A stretch of 54,445 nt of DNA, taken from positions 1 through 54,445 of the IMG/VR virus record IMGVR_UViG_3300030333_003568; one strand, 5' to 3'. The notes under the pieces were generated by a model that saw nothing but the letters and a program-made list of their open reading frames with translations, did no database searches and was not told the DNA's origin. Positions 1 through 9,743 of the stretch are shown here, in pieces (position 1 is the stretch's first letter; each line of letters starts with the position of its first letter). Made by a program: the position numbers and the translations under genes. Origin of the DNA: a virus.

Positions 1-683
1 TCATCTTGATCATAATATCTAAACATATCAATAATATAATTCCTTTTAGCTATTGCTTGTGTAATTTTGTCAAATGCAGTAAGATCGGTTTTTAATCCAG
101 TTTTACTTATATAATCAGCAGCATTTTTAACATTATTTAAAATTTCACTATTTGCACTTGAATCGTATTTAAGATATAATCCACTTTCTTGTTCTTTTTT
201 TGTTAAGTTAAATAATTGGTCTCTAAGAAGATCAATAGAGTCAACTGCGTTTTTACGATTTATAGCATTATCAGACATTTTATTAATATTTGCTCTAAGC
301 AACTTTCTTTTTAATTGACCATCTGAGCCTTGAAATCTTTCATCGTCTAATCCTAACTTGTCAATATTATCATAAGCAGAATTTTCTAATGTTTTTATAT
401 TCTCTACAGACAAATCTTGATCACTTATTTGCAACTGAAATAAATCTAAAAAATCTTTTGCAACATAATCTCTTTCTTGCATACTTTGATCATTTGCACT
501 TCTTGCTGCAGTGGCTTCTCTATAAGCATCATTTTTAAGATCATTTAATGATTTAGCAAGAGCTTTTACAGATGCTAAAGCAGATGTTCTTCTAATATTT
601 TTTGATATAGGGTCTTCATCAACTGGGCTTAAAGCAGATGCGATTGCAGTTGGTATACCTGTAAGTCTATTTCCATTACTCAT
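1..683 (-). CDS. Probable ejection-module protein, 3' end cut by window
   Basis: The frame starts at ATG 683-681 and stays open for 227 codons to the edge of the window. It is clearly coding: alanine- and lysine-rich, helical, beginning MSNGNRLTGIPTAIAS and reaching RYYDQDE at the edge. I recognise no enzyme motif. It starts 9 nt after the stop of the gp14-like protein gene, so it belongs to the same late operon, and its long helical composition fits a DNA-ejection (internal virion) protein. If the genome is circular, the rest would lie at the right end of the window, but joining position 1 directly to 54445 does not keep frame. Function is inferred from position only. Confidence 0.75.
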   Translation of the reverse strand, partial: MSNGNRLTGIPTAIASALSPVDEDPISKNIRRTSALASVKALAKSLNDLKNDAYREATAARSANDQSMQERDYVAKDFLDLFQLQISDQDLSVENIKTLENSAYDNIDKLGLDDERFQGSDGQLKRKLLRANINKMSDNAINRKNAVDSIDLLRDQLFNLTKKEQESGLYLKYDSSANSEILNNVKNAADYISKTGLKTDLTAFDKITQAIAKRNYIIDMFRYYDQD

Positions 684-692
684 TTTAACTTC

Positions 693-1274
693 CTAACCTG
701 TTTTATAATCGCTTCCAAATATACCTTCCCAAAATGTATCTGGAGTTGCAGCTATTTCTGCTATTCTAGCGTCAAATCTTTCGCCAATAGCAGCTAAACT
801 TTTTTCTTTGAATATATCAACACCTGTTAGTGTTGAAACCATGCTTTCATAACTTCCTTTTTGTTGTATAGCTAATTTATCAATAGCACTTTCACCTTTT
901 TTTCTAGCCGATCTATAAGAATCTGATGTCATAGTATCTAATTGACCACTACCTGCAAAACCTCCCTTTTGAGATAAATAGCTTTGCTCTGAAAAAGTTT
1001 TTAACAAACTATCACTAACTGCTAAGTTTGTATCCATAACTTGATTTGAAATTGATTCTGTAGCTAATTCATATTGACTTTTAGCTGATCTAATTTTAGA
1101 CGCTGTTTCTTTTCTTAAAAGAGCCTCTTCTTTATCTCTTACTTCTTCAGCTAGTTTTTCTGCTTGTTTGCTATCAAATCTCTCAGCAGCTTTTCCACTT
1201 TTGTAAGCACCTATTGTTTTTACGGCAGCTCCCCCAACAGTAACCGCAGCTGCTGCAGTTGCTATAAAACTCAT
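693..1274 (-). CDS. Internal virion protein, T7 gp14-like
   Basis: This 193-residue protein has an alanine/glycine-rich hydrophobic N-terminus (residues 3-22, FIATAAAAVTVGGAAVKTIG) followed by a long charged helical region rich in K, E, S and A. That is the size and layout of the small ejection protein (gp14 in T7) which leaves the head first and sits in the outer membrane. It overlaps the upstream cupin gene by 4 nt (ATGA), so the two are translationally coupled, and it precedes further coiled-coil virion genes. The call rests on architecture and gene order. No motif decides it. Confidence 0.55.
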   Translation of the reverse strand: MSFIATAAAAVTVGGAAVKTIGAYKSGKAAERFDSKQAEKLAEEVRDKEEALLRKETASKIRSAKSQYELATESISNQVMDTNLAVSDSLLKTFSEQSYLSQKGGFAGSGQLDTMTSDSYRSARKKGESAIDKLAIQQKGSYESMVSTLTGVDIFKEKSLAAIGERFDARIAEIAATPDTFWEGIFGSDYKTG

Positions 1275-1840
1275 TGATCTATTCCTTCTTCAAAGTCTTT
1301 AGATATTATTTCGTTTTCTATTTCTTTTAAATCTGTTTTGTTTGTAGCGTGAACTGTTACAAATATGCAATCTGTATGAGCATATATTATTCTTTTTGTT
1401 CCAGCTTTTGTTATTCCATAATGAGGAGCTACAATCTTTTTTTCACCATCTTTATCTAAAATAGACATTTCTCCACTAAGCAAAAAATAAGGATGATCGT
1501 ATTTATGTATTTTAGTAACAATAAGTTCCCCTTGTGGATTAAAAACCTCTCTAACATAAAGACCTTTTCCAAATGAATGTTTAAGTGGATTAAAGCTATC
1601 TATATCTTTTGTATCAATAGATTTATTACTTTTTTTAATTGAATTTTCAATTTTTTTAATACCATTTTGAAATTGTTCTTTTGTATATTTGGATTTTTTA
1701 AAACCAATTGGATTATTTAAAGTTTTTTTAAGTTCAGAATATTTAGCAAAACTCCAAGCACTATCAAAATCAAAACTATGCTTTAAAGAAAGTTTATCAG
1801 TCCAATAATCAAATTGTTTTTTAGCTTCTTCTTTTGTCAT
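1271..1840 (-). CDS. Cupin-domain phage protein
   Basis: The 189-residue protein has two halves. The N-terminal 85 residues are lysine-rich and helical. From residue about 87 on it shows a short beta-barrel pattern typical of small cupins: GKGLYVREVFNPQGELIVTKIHKYDHPYFLLSGEMSI, here with H-x4-HPYF and a later AHTDCIFVTVHA strand. The His residues (KIHKYDH, YAHTD, TVHAT) could bind a metal. Cupin-like domains occur in phage structural modules, with unknown roles. Four-nt ATGA overlaps join it to both neighbours. The enzyme role, if any, is unknown. Confidence 0.55.
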   Translation of the reverse strand: MTKEEAKKQFDYWTDKLSLKHSFDFDSAWSFAKYSELKKTLNNPIGFKKSKYTKEQFQNGIKKIENSIKKSNKSIDTKDIDSFNPLKHSFGKGLYVREVFNPQGELIVTKIHKYDHPYFLLSGEMSILDKDGEKKIVAPHYGITKAGTKRIIYAHTDCIFVTVHATNKTDLKEIENEIISKDFEEGIDQ

Positions 1841-2631
1841 TGTTTAAGTATTTTGTTTTTATCTTCAATGGTTAAATTACCCCATTCACCATATTCACCT
1901 TTTAAAAAAGTATCCCAAATTTTTTCAACACTAGAAAAATCTCCTTTCCAATGAACTTTAAATGCTTCTTCTAGACTTTTCTTGTTTGATGAAACATCTT
2001 TAAGTATAGCTTTAAATAATTCTTTTTGGTTGCTTTTTGATAAGGAAAGAGCTTTTAAAATCAACTCTTTTTTATCATTGGGATTATTTGGATTGTAGTT
2101 TTTAAAGTCTCCATTTACAGATTCATCTCCTTCATTTAAATTTAAATTATTATAAGTTTCTTTTTGATCATCTAATGAGCTTCTTTCTGATGTTTTTATA
2201 AAATCCATTGGATCAAATTCTTTTGAAAAAATATGATTAACATTTTTAGAATTAGTTGCTTTCATTAAATCGCTTTTTACAACCATTGCACTTGAATCTC
2301 CACTGTTTAAATAACCAATAGTAGACAAAGAATCAGCTGAGTATGTATTCCCATCCTTGCCTTTGTATTCTTTAGTTTTATCTAAATCTGTTATCCCAAG
2401 CTTTTGAAAAAGAGTAAAATCGGGATCGTCAATACCTACTTTTTCAGCTCCTAATTCAGCCATTTGAGTTTTAATTCTATTGGGTTTTGTAGCCTTATTA
2501 AGACTACTTAACGCCTTCCCTGTTTCAAGAAGAATACTTCCCGCTGAACTCCATTGGTTTGCTTGCGCTGCGTCTTTTTTAAATTCCGACATCATTGTAT
2601 TATAGTTTTTTAAAGAATCTCTTAGCGACAT
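1837..2631 (-). CDS. Hypothetical late protein between adhesin and ejection genes
   Basis: This is a 264-residue, lysine- and serine-rich, soluble, largely helical protein beginning MSLRDSLKNYNTMMSEF. I do not recognise a family. The middle contains a short Asp/Asn-rich stretch (DGNTYSADSLSTIGYLNSGD), and the C-terminus is Lys/Trp rich. It is coupled by a 4-nt overlap to the cupin gene downstream and separated from the adhesin gene by a 74-nt AT-rich gap. Position suggests a tail-associated or ejection protein. Confidence 0.5.
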   Translation of the reverse strand: MSLRDSLKNYNTMMSEFKKDAAQANQWSSAGSILLETGKALSSLNKATKPNRIKTQMAELGAEKVGIDDPDFTLFQKLGITDLDKTKEYKGKDGNTYSADSLSTIGYLNSGDSSAMVVKSDLMKATNSKNVNHIFSKEFDPMDFIKTSERSSLDDQKETYNNLNLNEGDESVNGDFKNYNPNNPNDKKELILKALSLSKSNQKELFKAILKDVSSNKKSLEEAFKVHWKGDFSSVEKIWDTFLKGEYGEWGNLTIEDKNKILKQ

Positions 2632-2705
2632 TTAATTAAACCTTTTTATATTACTAAATTTAATATTAATGAATAATCTTAAAAACATATTATTAATTTC
2701 GTATA

Positions 2706-5700
2706 TTAACAATGTATTACTATACTTGTGCCAGTTTGACCATTTGAAGGGTTAACTGCATTTGTAGCATTACCACTTCCGTTGCTGCCAGCAGTCCCAC
2801 CGTTAACATCTATTGTAATTCCATCTGGATCCGTTCCACTAATAACGGTTACGCATCCACCATCTCCACCGTTACCACCAGCGCCTCTTCCACCATTATA
2901 CCCAGTTGGTGAATGACCATTTCCACCATCTCCACCACTTCCTCCTTTAGCTTCTAATTCTAAATTACTTTGAGTGCCTGATATAATTCTAGCTACTACC
3001 ATAACATGACCACCAGAGCCTCCACCTTGTCCTCCTCCTCCTCCAGCACCAGAGCTATTTGTTGTATCCCAAGCTCCTCCTCCGCCGCCTCCTCCACCAG
3101 CGGCTCCAAGAGCGGGATATAAAGAAGGAGCATTATTACCAACAGCAAACATATCTCTCATAGCTACGATATATGTTAAATCTGCGTTTGTAATACTTAT
3201 TTTGCCTTCAGATCCACTAGTAGCAGAAGCCGCTGCTGCACTGCCAGCTCCACTTCCACCAGATTCACCATCTCCTCCTCTTCCACCAGCTCCATTGGTA
3301 TATGAGCTAACAATATTTGATGTAACAGTAGATACGCTACCAGTTATACCAGGTCCAACTGGACTAGACCCATCAGTCCCATTACCCCCAGCTCCTCCAT
3401 TTCCCCCAGCTTGTCCACCTCTTAAACTTCCTTCAGCACCCCCTGCACCCGATCCACTTCCACCTGCACCTGGAGCTGAAATACTAGGACCAGCATTGTT
3501 TCCATTATCTCCATCAGAGCCATTATTAAAAAATTTAGCACCAGACCCTCCTATAGTAAGAGTGTCTCTAACGAATATTCTATATCCATTTGTATTACAA
3601 GTAACACCTGAGCTAATTAATAAATCTGTAGCGTAAATATCTCTTTGAAGAACGCCACTAGCGATCCAATTATCACCTAAATCATCTTCTTCAGCATTTT
3701 GATCAGAGGTTAAACTGCTACTTGTTATTCTTAATTCACCATCTTTTCCGTTTCCAAATAGTCTAGAAGCTGTTATAAGATAATCAATATTATTTTTTCT
3801 ATATATACCATTTCCTCTTATTTTGCCATCTGAAGCAAATGATATTTTTGCATTTTGACCTGTAGTAGCGCTTGCACCTGCGTAAAAAGCACTTTTACTT
3901 CCTACATCTGAGTGAGCTGCGTTTGATTGAACTAATCCTATAATATCAGTACTATCTGAGCTAGAAATTTTAGATTCAGCAATAACCCATCCATTAGCAC
4001 CTGAAGCATTAGCACCTATATATCCAGTTTTAGCATTAATAGAGCCTTTTAAATAAACATCCCCAGAATATAATCCATATAAATCGGATTGAGTTCCATC
4101 TAAACCAGCAGAAGCATCAGTTATTCCATCAAGTTTTCCAAGTCTTACTTTTGTATTAGTAGCTGTATTCCAAGCTGAATAAGAGTTTATACCATCTTTA
4201 ATATCCATAAAAGGAGCATTTGAATCGTCAGATGTTAAGTATATAGAACCTTGTCTATCCGCGACATTTGTATTACCTATCCTTACAAAATCATCACCCT
4301 CAACTGGAAAATCTGTATTTGTATATCCAGTTGTAGCATATCTACCATCGACATTTGCTACTTCATTACTAACAGAAATAACCTTATATACAAGTTTTTT
4401 AATAACATCCCCTACGGGAGCTTGAGCATTTCCAGCAACCAAAGAACCAGGAACGACTCTTTGCATCATTATAATATCATTAGCTGCGAATGGACATACT
4501 CCATGTCCAGACGGGTCTTCAAAGGTAATATCTCCTTGTTGGTCAGAAGCAGATAAGCTATTTGTTGAAGCTACTTTAGCCGCTGATGTAACAAATACTG
4601 CTCCATTAGTTGCTCTTATTTGTTGTATCAGAAGTTCATATACACTAAGCCTTCCCCTTACAAACATATTGTCAACAGTTAAATCATATTCATTTAAAGC
4701 AGTTGCTCCTTTATCTACCTTCCACCCAGAACCAGCAAAACCAGAAACAAAACTAGAAGAACCAATTTCACCGCCAGTAAAGGAAACAGCTTTTCTAGCA
4801 TACATATTATCTATAAGAGAATAATGCCCACTTGTAGATGATATGTTTCTAATAATTAAATAAAGATTATCATCTTCAGAATTGTAATTTTTTATTAAAG
4901 AATGTCCAGTCCCAACTCCTCTAGCACCACTTTCAGCGCTAGGATTCCAAGATGTAGTAGAGCTTAAACAAACTTCAACATCTGTATTTCCACCAGATAT
5001 AACATCAAAAACAACTTCATAAGAAAACCCACTAGAATCATCACTTAATTGTATGTAAACGGAACCAGCCGCTGAAGTTGAATTTGTTAGTTTACCCCTT
5101 CCACTATTATTTACAAATGTAGCGTTAGAGGCTGTAAATCCATTACTTACAGCTAAATCTGTGCTGCCAGTTGCAAAGTCAAATTTACTATTAGTTCCAT
5201 CTAAGGCATCAGCTAGAGCTGTTTTTTGATCAGAAGAAAGCAAATCAGCCATACTACCAGCAACTGTACTAGAGCCTATAGGAACATATCCAGTTCCATT
5301 TGGAGTAATAGCTATATTGCCATTTGCACCATCTGTAATAGTTATAGAACCTGTGGTTGAATTACCAGTTTGTAATGTTAAATTATGATTGCCACTAGAC
5401 TTTAAAGTAGCATCACCACTTCCACTTCCTATTTGAAGATTGCCATTAATATCTACTTGACCATTAGTGGCATTAGTAATTGTTTCATCATTTGATAATA
5501 TTAAACCAGTTGCCCCAGTTATATCTATACTTGTACTCGCTGTTATTGTTGTAAAAGCACCCGTATTAGCAGAATTTGCTCCTATTGGAGTTCCATCTAT
5601 AGCACCAGAATCAATATTTGCATTAGTCAATGCTTGGCTATTTAAATCTTGAGCAGATGACCATGTTAATCCACCACTTATAGTAGCCGCTGATATATCT

Positions 5701-6260
5701 CCACCATCAATATCAAATGCGCTTCCTTCTATTTCGACTGAACCAGCTTCTAGTTTTTTACCAAGAGTAATTTTTTCACCACTATTTGTAGTAACAAATG
5801 TCAAATATGCGTTATCAGCTTCTTCAATAATTAAAGCATTTGCCGTATTATCTACAATCTTAATTGAGTTTTCACCAACAGCCGTAAAATTTAAAGCACC
5901 ATCTCCTCCTATTAAAGTTAAATCACCAGTCATAGCTCTTGATCCGTCTATTTTTAAATACTGAGTATGGTCATCATCTGATAAGCCAGATAAAGAACCG
6001 TGATCAGTTATAGTTGTTGATGAAGAAGAAGAACCACCTCCTCCACTTCCAACAACTCTGACGGCTGGCATTTCACCAGAAGAAGCAACTGCTATCCATT
6101 GATTATTTGATTTTACATATTCAACGGTTCCAGAACCTTCAATTTGTCTAAAAGATATATCGCCATCTTTACCATCAGAGTCTTCTGGCTTCCCATGACC
6201 AAATGTAGGTTGTTTGCTTTTTTGATGTAATAATTTTCTTTCTTCTCTACTTAAAGGCAT
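2706..6260 (-). CDS. Tail fibre / glycine-rich adhesin
   Basis: This 1184-residue fibre protein has an N-terminal anchor (MPLSREERKLLHQKSKQ), a DHGSLSGLSDDDHTQYL segment of the type found in many phage fibres, and a long Ser/Thr/Gly/Asp beta-rich shaft with repeats such as ISAATISGGLTW. From about residue 905 to the end it is dominated by runs of glycine, including GAAGGGGGGGGAW, and GGxGG units, with low aromatic content. Glycine-rich sandwiches of this kind form the receptor-binding tips of some T4-like adhesins, so I infer host recognition. The start overlaps the stop of the nozzle gene by one base (TAATG type). Which receptor it binds cannot be read from the sequence. Confidence 0.75.
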   Translation of the reverse strand: MPLSREERKLLHQKSKQPTFGHGKPEDSDGKDGDISFRQIEGSGTVEYVKSNNQWIAVASSGEMPAVRVVGSGGGGSSSSSTTITDHGSLSGLSDDDHTQYLKIDGSRAMTGDLTLIGGDGALNFTAVGENSIKIVDNTANALIIEEADNAYLTFVTTNSGEKITLGKKLEAGSVEIEGSAFDIDGGDISAATISGGLTWSSAQDLNSQALTNANIDSGAIDGTPIGANSANTGAFTTITASTSIDITGATGLILSNDETITNATNGQVDINGNLQIGSGSGDATLKSSGNHNLTLQTGNSTTGSITITDGANGNIAITPNGTGYVPIGSSTVAGSMADLLSSDQKTALADALDGTNSKFDFATGSTDLAVSNGFTASNATFVNNSGRGKLTNSTSAAGSVYIQLSDDSSGFSYEVVFDVISGGNTDVEVCLSSTTSWNPSAESGARGVGTGHSLIKNYNSEDDNLYLIIRNISSTSGHYSLIDNMYARKAVSFTGGEIGSSSFVSGFAGSGWKVDKGATALNEYDLTVDNMFVRGRLSVYELLIQQIRATNGAVFVTSAAKVASTNSLSASDQQGDITFEDPSGHGVCPFAANDIIMMQRVVPGSLVAGNAQAPVGDVIKKLVYKVISVSNEVANVDGRYATTGYTNTDFPVEGDDFVRIGNTNVADRQGSIYLTSDDSNAPFMDIKDGINSYSAWNTATNTKVRLGKLDGITDASAGLDGTQSDLYGLYSGDVYLKGSINAKTGYIGANASGANGWVIAESKISSSDSTDIIGLVQSNAAHSDVGSKSAFYAGASATTGQNAKISFASDGKIRGNGIYRKNNIDYLITASRLFGNGKDGELRITSSSLTSDQNAEEDDLGDNWIASGVLQRDIYATDLLISSGVTCNTNGYRIFVRDTLTIGGSGAKFFNNGSDGDNGNNAGPSISAPGAGGSGSGAGGAEGSLRGGQAGGNGGAGGNGTDGSSPVGPGITGSVSTVTSNIVSSYTNGAGGRGGDGESGGSGAGSAAAASATSGSEGKISITNADLTYIVAMRDMFAVGNNAPSLYPALGAAGGGGGGGGAWDTTNSSGAGGGGGQGGGSGGHVMVVARIISGTQSNLELEAKGGSGGDGGNGHSPTGYNGGRGAGGNGGDGGCVTVISGTDPDGITIDVNGGTAGSNGSGNATNAVNPSNGQTGTSIVIHC

Positions 6261-9200
6261 TATTTAATTCTTCTCATTCTATAGACTACAGTTATATCGT
6301 TTATTTCAAAATCATTACCACCACTAGAGCCACTTATGGGAGATATTTTAATTTGGAAACTATAAATTCCTTTTAAATTAGAAGGGGTAGATGGTCTTAG
6401 TTCAGCTGTTAGCCAATCTGTAGTTCCAGCATTTACATTTAAACAAGCTTTATTATCACTAGAATTAAGAGTTTTTAAACTTTTACCATCACTACCTATC
6501 TGATAAAAAACATTAGAATCAGAAGGGCTTTCTCCATTCCATCCATATGTAACTCCAATTGCTGACCCAGCTCCTTTAAATGATATATAAACTTTATATA
6601 CCTTTTTTTGTACGCCAGGTTCTCCAAAATCAATATCGCGAGTTTTATAAGAAAATGTATCTGTTCCATCTGAATCATTAAAAAATGTTTTTATATCAGA
6701 ATTTGTACCACATAAATAAAATAAATCTTGATTTTCATCTAAAGCAAAATTTGTTTTACTATGAACAGAATCAGTAGTTTCAACAAATCCTTGTTTTTTT
6801 GTCCAAGCAGATAAAGTAAAATCATAGAACAAAGCATCTCCAATATTATTGGTTATTAAAATTTGTCTTTTGTTTGGAATATATGCTATATGACAATACT
6901 GAGTTTTTAAATCTTGAAATGTTAAATCTTCATCAGATTTTGCCCCACCAGTTGTAGTAGACGATATTGAAAAACTATCAGAGTCTACAATACTAGTAAC
7001 TGTTGTATTAGATGGTATACCAGAGCCACTAACATTAAGACCAACTTGTATTTTTACAAATGTAGCAGATGGAATACTAGTGCAATCAATTTGAGTTCCA
7101 TTATTATAATCACCATAAGTGCCAGATGTAAAAGACCCTTTTAAATGAGTATAAAAATCAACTTCATTAATTAATTTAATTCCACCTTTTTCTAATAAAT
7201 TTACAACTTGGTTTCCGTCATAAAAATAAACACCAAATTTATTAAACCAAGCTATTCCATAATCTGTTTTAACAGAATGATAATTGTAAGCAATTCCTTT
7301 TCCTTGAAATGTGTCTTCTAAAAAATCTACATTTTCAGATACATTAATTATATACAAACTTTGTTCTTTAAATTGAAGTATTCTATCTGCGTAAGCTTCT
7401 AGCTTTACAATACTTTCACCATCGTTAACAGCAACATCAACGCTTCCCATTTTATCTGGAAATACATCAAATTTATTTACTTGGCTTTTTAAAATTCTAT
7501 CTGGATAAGTTCTTCCGTTTTGTTTAACATTCCCAATATAAGCTCTTCTTCCGTGAATAACTGCGGTTTTAAAAAAAGCAGTAATTGATTCTGTTATTCC
7601 ACTAAACCCATTTATTGTTCTAAATGTGTCAATTCCATTAGAGGATGAAGGAGTTATTCCTTTTACAACAGATGCATACCTTGTAAAAACTTCACCAACA
7701 GTACTAGCATGAGAACTATTAGCCATATTATAAGCAATTACATTTCCTTCTGGAAGCCATTTAAATCCTTTATCTACAAAATCAATTTCACCTATTAAAT
7801 AATAGTTATCATTTTCTTGAACCTTGTAATATAATCTAGTTCCCCTTACTCTTCTATTCATTCCATAATAATCAAAAGAAACACCTGCTTGATAATCACT
7901 ACTACTTCCCGCGTTTACAACCCAATTTGTATCAACAGTAGCAACTAATGTACTTCCATTATAATCAGAAATTACACGATACTGACCTGAGCCACCCCCG
8001 CTTGCAATGTAAATAACATACCCATTATAAGCATCTGGGTCTGATGATGATCCACTTGCTAAAGTTATAGTATTATTACTTCCACCTGTTGCTCTTCCAC
8101 TTATTAAAGTTTCATCAGCCCCAGAAAAAGTTTTTGCACTCCCCCCTTTTGAGTCTGCTATTTGAAAAGTATTAGCAGTTTTATTAACAACATAATACAA
8201 TGTTTTTTCATTCCACCCAGTAGAGTTCTTTTTACCTTCAAGTTTAACAACATCATTATTTTTTAGCCCATGAGAAGTTTTTACTATTGTATTTGCACTT
8301 ACATCAATGCCAGCTCCAGTTGTCATTTGTCTGCTAGACCACGGGTTAATATAACTATCAAAATTAAATAAAACAGAAGAGCCAAGAACATTTATTTTAT
8401 TAACATTCCCACTACCTGTGTCTGAAAATTTAAATGGTAAAGATTCTTGTTTTTGTTCATCGTAAAGATATGTATGATAAAACTCATAAAGACCTGGTTG
8501 AAATCCATTAACACCAGGATTTTTAGCTATTACAGGTCCACTTAACCAAAATGTTGGAGCATCGGAAGAAGCGTTTGTATCAACAACAGTTACTTTAAAC
8601 TCATCTAAATTATCACCAAGAGCATAATCTCCACTTCTAAAATTAGAAGCACTACAAACAAGTAAATTCCAACAATCTGGAACAATATCTGTTTTTGAAA
8701 ATTCATAATCAATATACTCAGCATCACTAGGAGTAAAATGACTTACAACAACATGGCTTAAATCATCGTGTTCAGCACTTGTAATATAAAAACCTACAAT
8801 AAATGAATTTACATCTGTTATTGAATAAGATTGACTATCTTCTATGACAACAACTGTTGTTTCTGTGCTATCATTTGAAGTTGCTTTAACATTATTGCCC
8901 TCAAACAATGGATGATATGTGGTATCATCACTTAAAGTAGCTTTACTATTTAAAACACTCCATCCACTAGCTACATTTCCAAGTAGTTGAAAATATTGAA
9001 CCCCAACTCTTAAATTTACAGCTGAAAAATCTACAACATCTTCAGCGCTCCCATCAGCAACATTTCCTATATATTCTGAACTAGAAGAATTAACACCATC
9101 ATTATCACTACCTGTGTAAGGGGTTGAAATTAAACAAATTCCAGCGGTGGGAGTTTTTATTGATTGGTCTTCTGTTAACCAACCGATAGTTCCAGAATCA

Positions 9201-9658
9201 GCATTTAATGAGTCAAATTTTTCTTGAGTAGAATCTATATATCCACGCCATTGAGTTGCGTTAGTTAATCCACCATCAGATATTCTTAAATTCCCGTCTC
9301 CAATGTAAAAAACTGGATCTTGAGTATCAAGGTTTATAACATCTGTATCCCATCCTTCACTATCTTTTATATCAAATGTATTATTATCATCATCATATGC
9401 TACAATAAAAGTTTCATTAGAAGAACCTCCGTCAAGTTGCACATCACTTTTCATAGTGAATAATCCTTTATTTTGTAATATAGCAGCCGTATTGGTGCCA
9501 GTTGTATTTCCAAAATAAGGAGCAAATTTTAATCTGCCTATTGAATCAATTGCAAAATCAGTTATTTCTGGAGATTCGTTTTCAGCTATATCTCTTGGGT
9601 CAGCGTTTGAATTTATTCCTCCATGAAATTCTTGTATTTTATATATCTGTTTAGGCAC
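6260..9658 (-). CDS. Tail nozzle / tubular tail protein (gp12-like)
   Basis: The 1132-residue protein starts MPKQIYKIQEFHGGINSNAD, followed by DIAENESPEITDFAIDSIGR, an opening shared by many large podovirus nozzle or tail-tube proteins. The body is beta-rich, and around residues 797-812 has GIAWFNKFGVYFYDG, a blade-like repeat expected in the beta-propeller of nozzle proteins. It is somewhat larger than T7 gp12 (about 790 residues), with extra Ser/Thr-rich inserts. It sits between the lysozyme and the adhesin, so it would form the distal tail to which fibres attach. The assignment is by family resemblance. Confidence 0.65.
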   Translation of the reverse strand: MPKQIYKIQEFHGGINSNADPRDIAENESPEITDFAIDSIGRLKFAPYFGNTTGTNTAAILQNKGLFTMKSDVQLDGGSSNETFIVAYDDDNNTFDIKDSEGWDTDVINLDTQDPVFYIGDGNLRISDGGLTNATQWRGYIDSTQEKFDSLNADSGTIGWLTEDQSIKTPTAGICLISTPYTGSDNDGVNSSSSEYIGNVADGSAEDVVDFSAVNLRVGVQYFQLLGNVASGWSVLNSKATLSDDTTYHPLFEGNNVKATSNDSTETTVVVIEDSQSYSITDVNSFIVGFYITSAEHDDLSHVVVSHFTPSDAEYIDYEFSKTDIVPDCWNLLVCSASNFRSGDYALGDNLDEFKVTVVDTNASSDAPTFWLSGPVIAKNPGVNGFQPGLYEFYHTYLYDEQKQESLPFKFSDTGSGNVNKINVLGSSVLFNFDSYINPWSSRQMTTGAGIDVSANTIVKTSHGLKNNDVVKLEGKKNSTGWNEKTLYYVVNKTANTFQIADSKGGSAKTFSGADETLISGRATGGSNNTITLASGSSSDPDAYNGYVIYIASGGGSGQYRVISDYNGSTLVATVDTNWVVNAGSSSDYQAGVSFDYYGMNRRVRGTRLYYKVQENDNYYLIGEIDFVDKGFKWLPEGNVIAYNMANSSHASTVGEVFTRYASVVKGITPSSSNGIDTFRTINGFSGITESITAFFKTAVIHGRRAYIGNVKQNGRTYPDRILKSQVNKFDVFPDKMGSVDVAVNDGESIVKLEAYADRILQFKEQSLYIINVSENVDFLEDTFQGKGIAYNYHSVKTDYGIAWFNKFGVYFYDGNQVVNLLEKGGIKLINEVDFYTHLKGSFTSGTYGDYNNGTQIDCTSIPSATFVKIQVGLNVSGSGIPSNTTVTSIVDSDSFSISSTTTGGAKSDEDLTFQDLKTQYCHIAYIPNKRQILITNNIGDALFYDFTLSAWTKKQGFVETTDSVHSKTNFALDENQDLFYLCGTNSDIKTFFNDSDGTDTFSYKTRDIDFGEPGVQKKVYKVYISFKGAGSAIGVTYGWNGESPSDSNVFYQIGSDGKSLKTLNSSDNKACLNVNAGTTDWLTAELRPSTPSNLKGIYSFQIKISPISGSSGGNDFEINDITVVYRMRRIK

Positions 9659-9675
9659 AATATACTAACCCCTAT

Positions 9676-9705
9676 AAAAAACAATATATTTACAAGAAAT
9701 TGTTT
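9676..9705 (-). terminator. Possible rho-independent terminator after lysozyme gene
   Basis: On the minus strand AAACAAT (9705-9699) pairs with ATTGTTT (9685-9679) around a 13-nt loop and runs into a T tract. The stem is AT-rich, so strength is doubtful. It lies between the lysozyme gene and the nozzle gene and could lower read-through into the tail genes. Confidence 0.35.
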
Positions 9706-9743
9706 GGTGATAATATTTTACTTTAGGAACTATTATTGTTTTT

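Noticed and set aside
3202-3636. 144-codon plus-strand frame rich in proline
   Set aside because: It is the mirror of the glycine-rich adhesin (GGN codons read as NCC proline codons); no ribosome site or independent coding signs.
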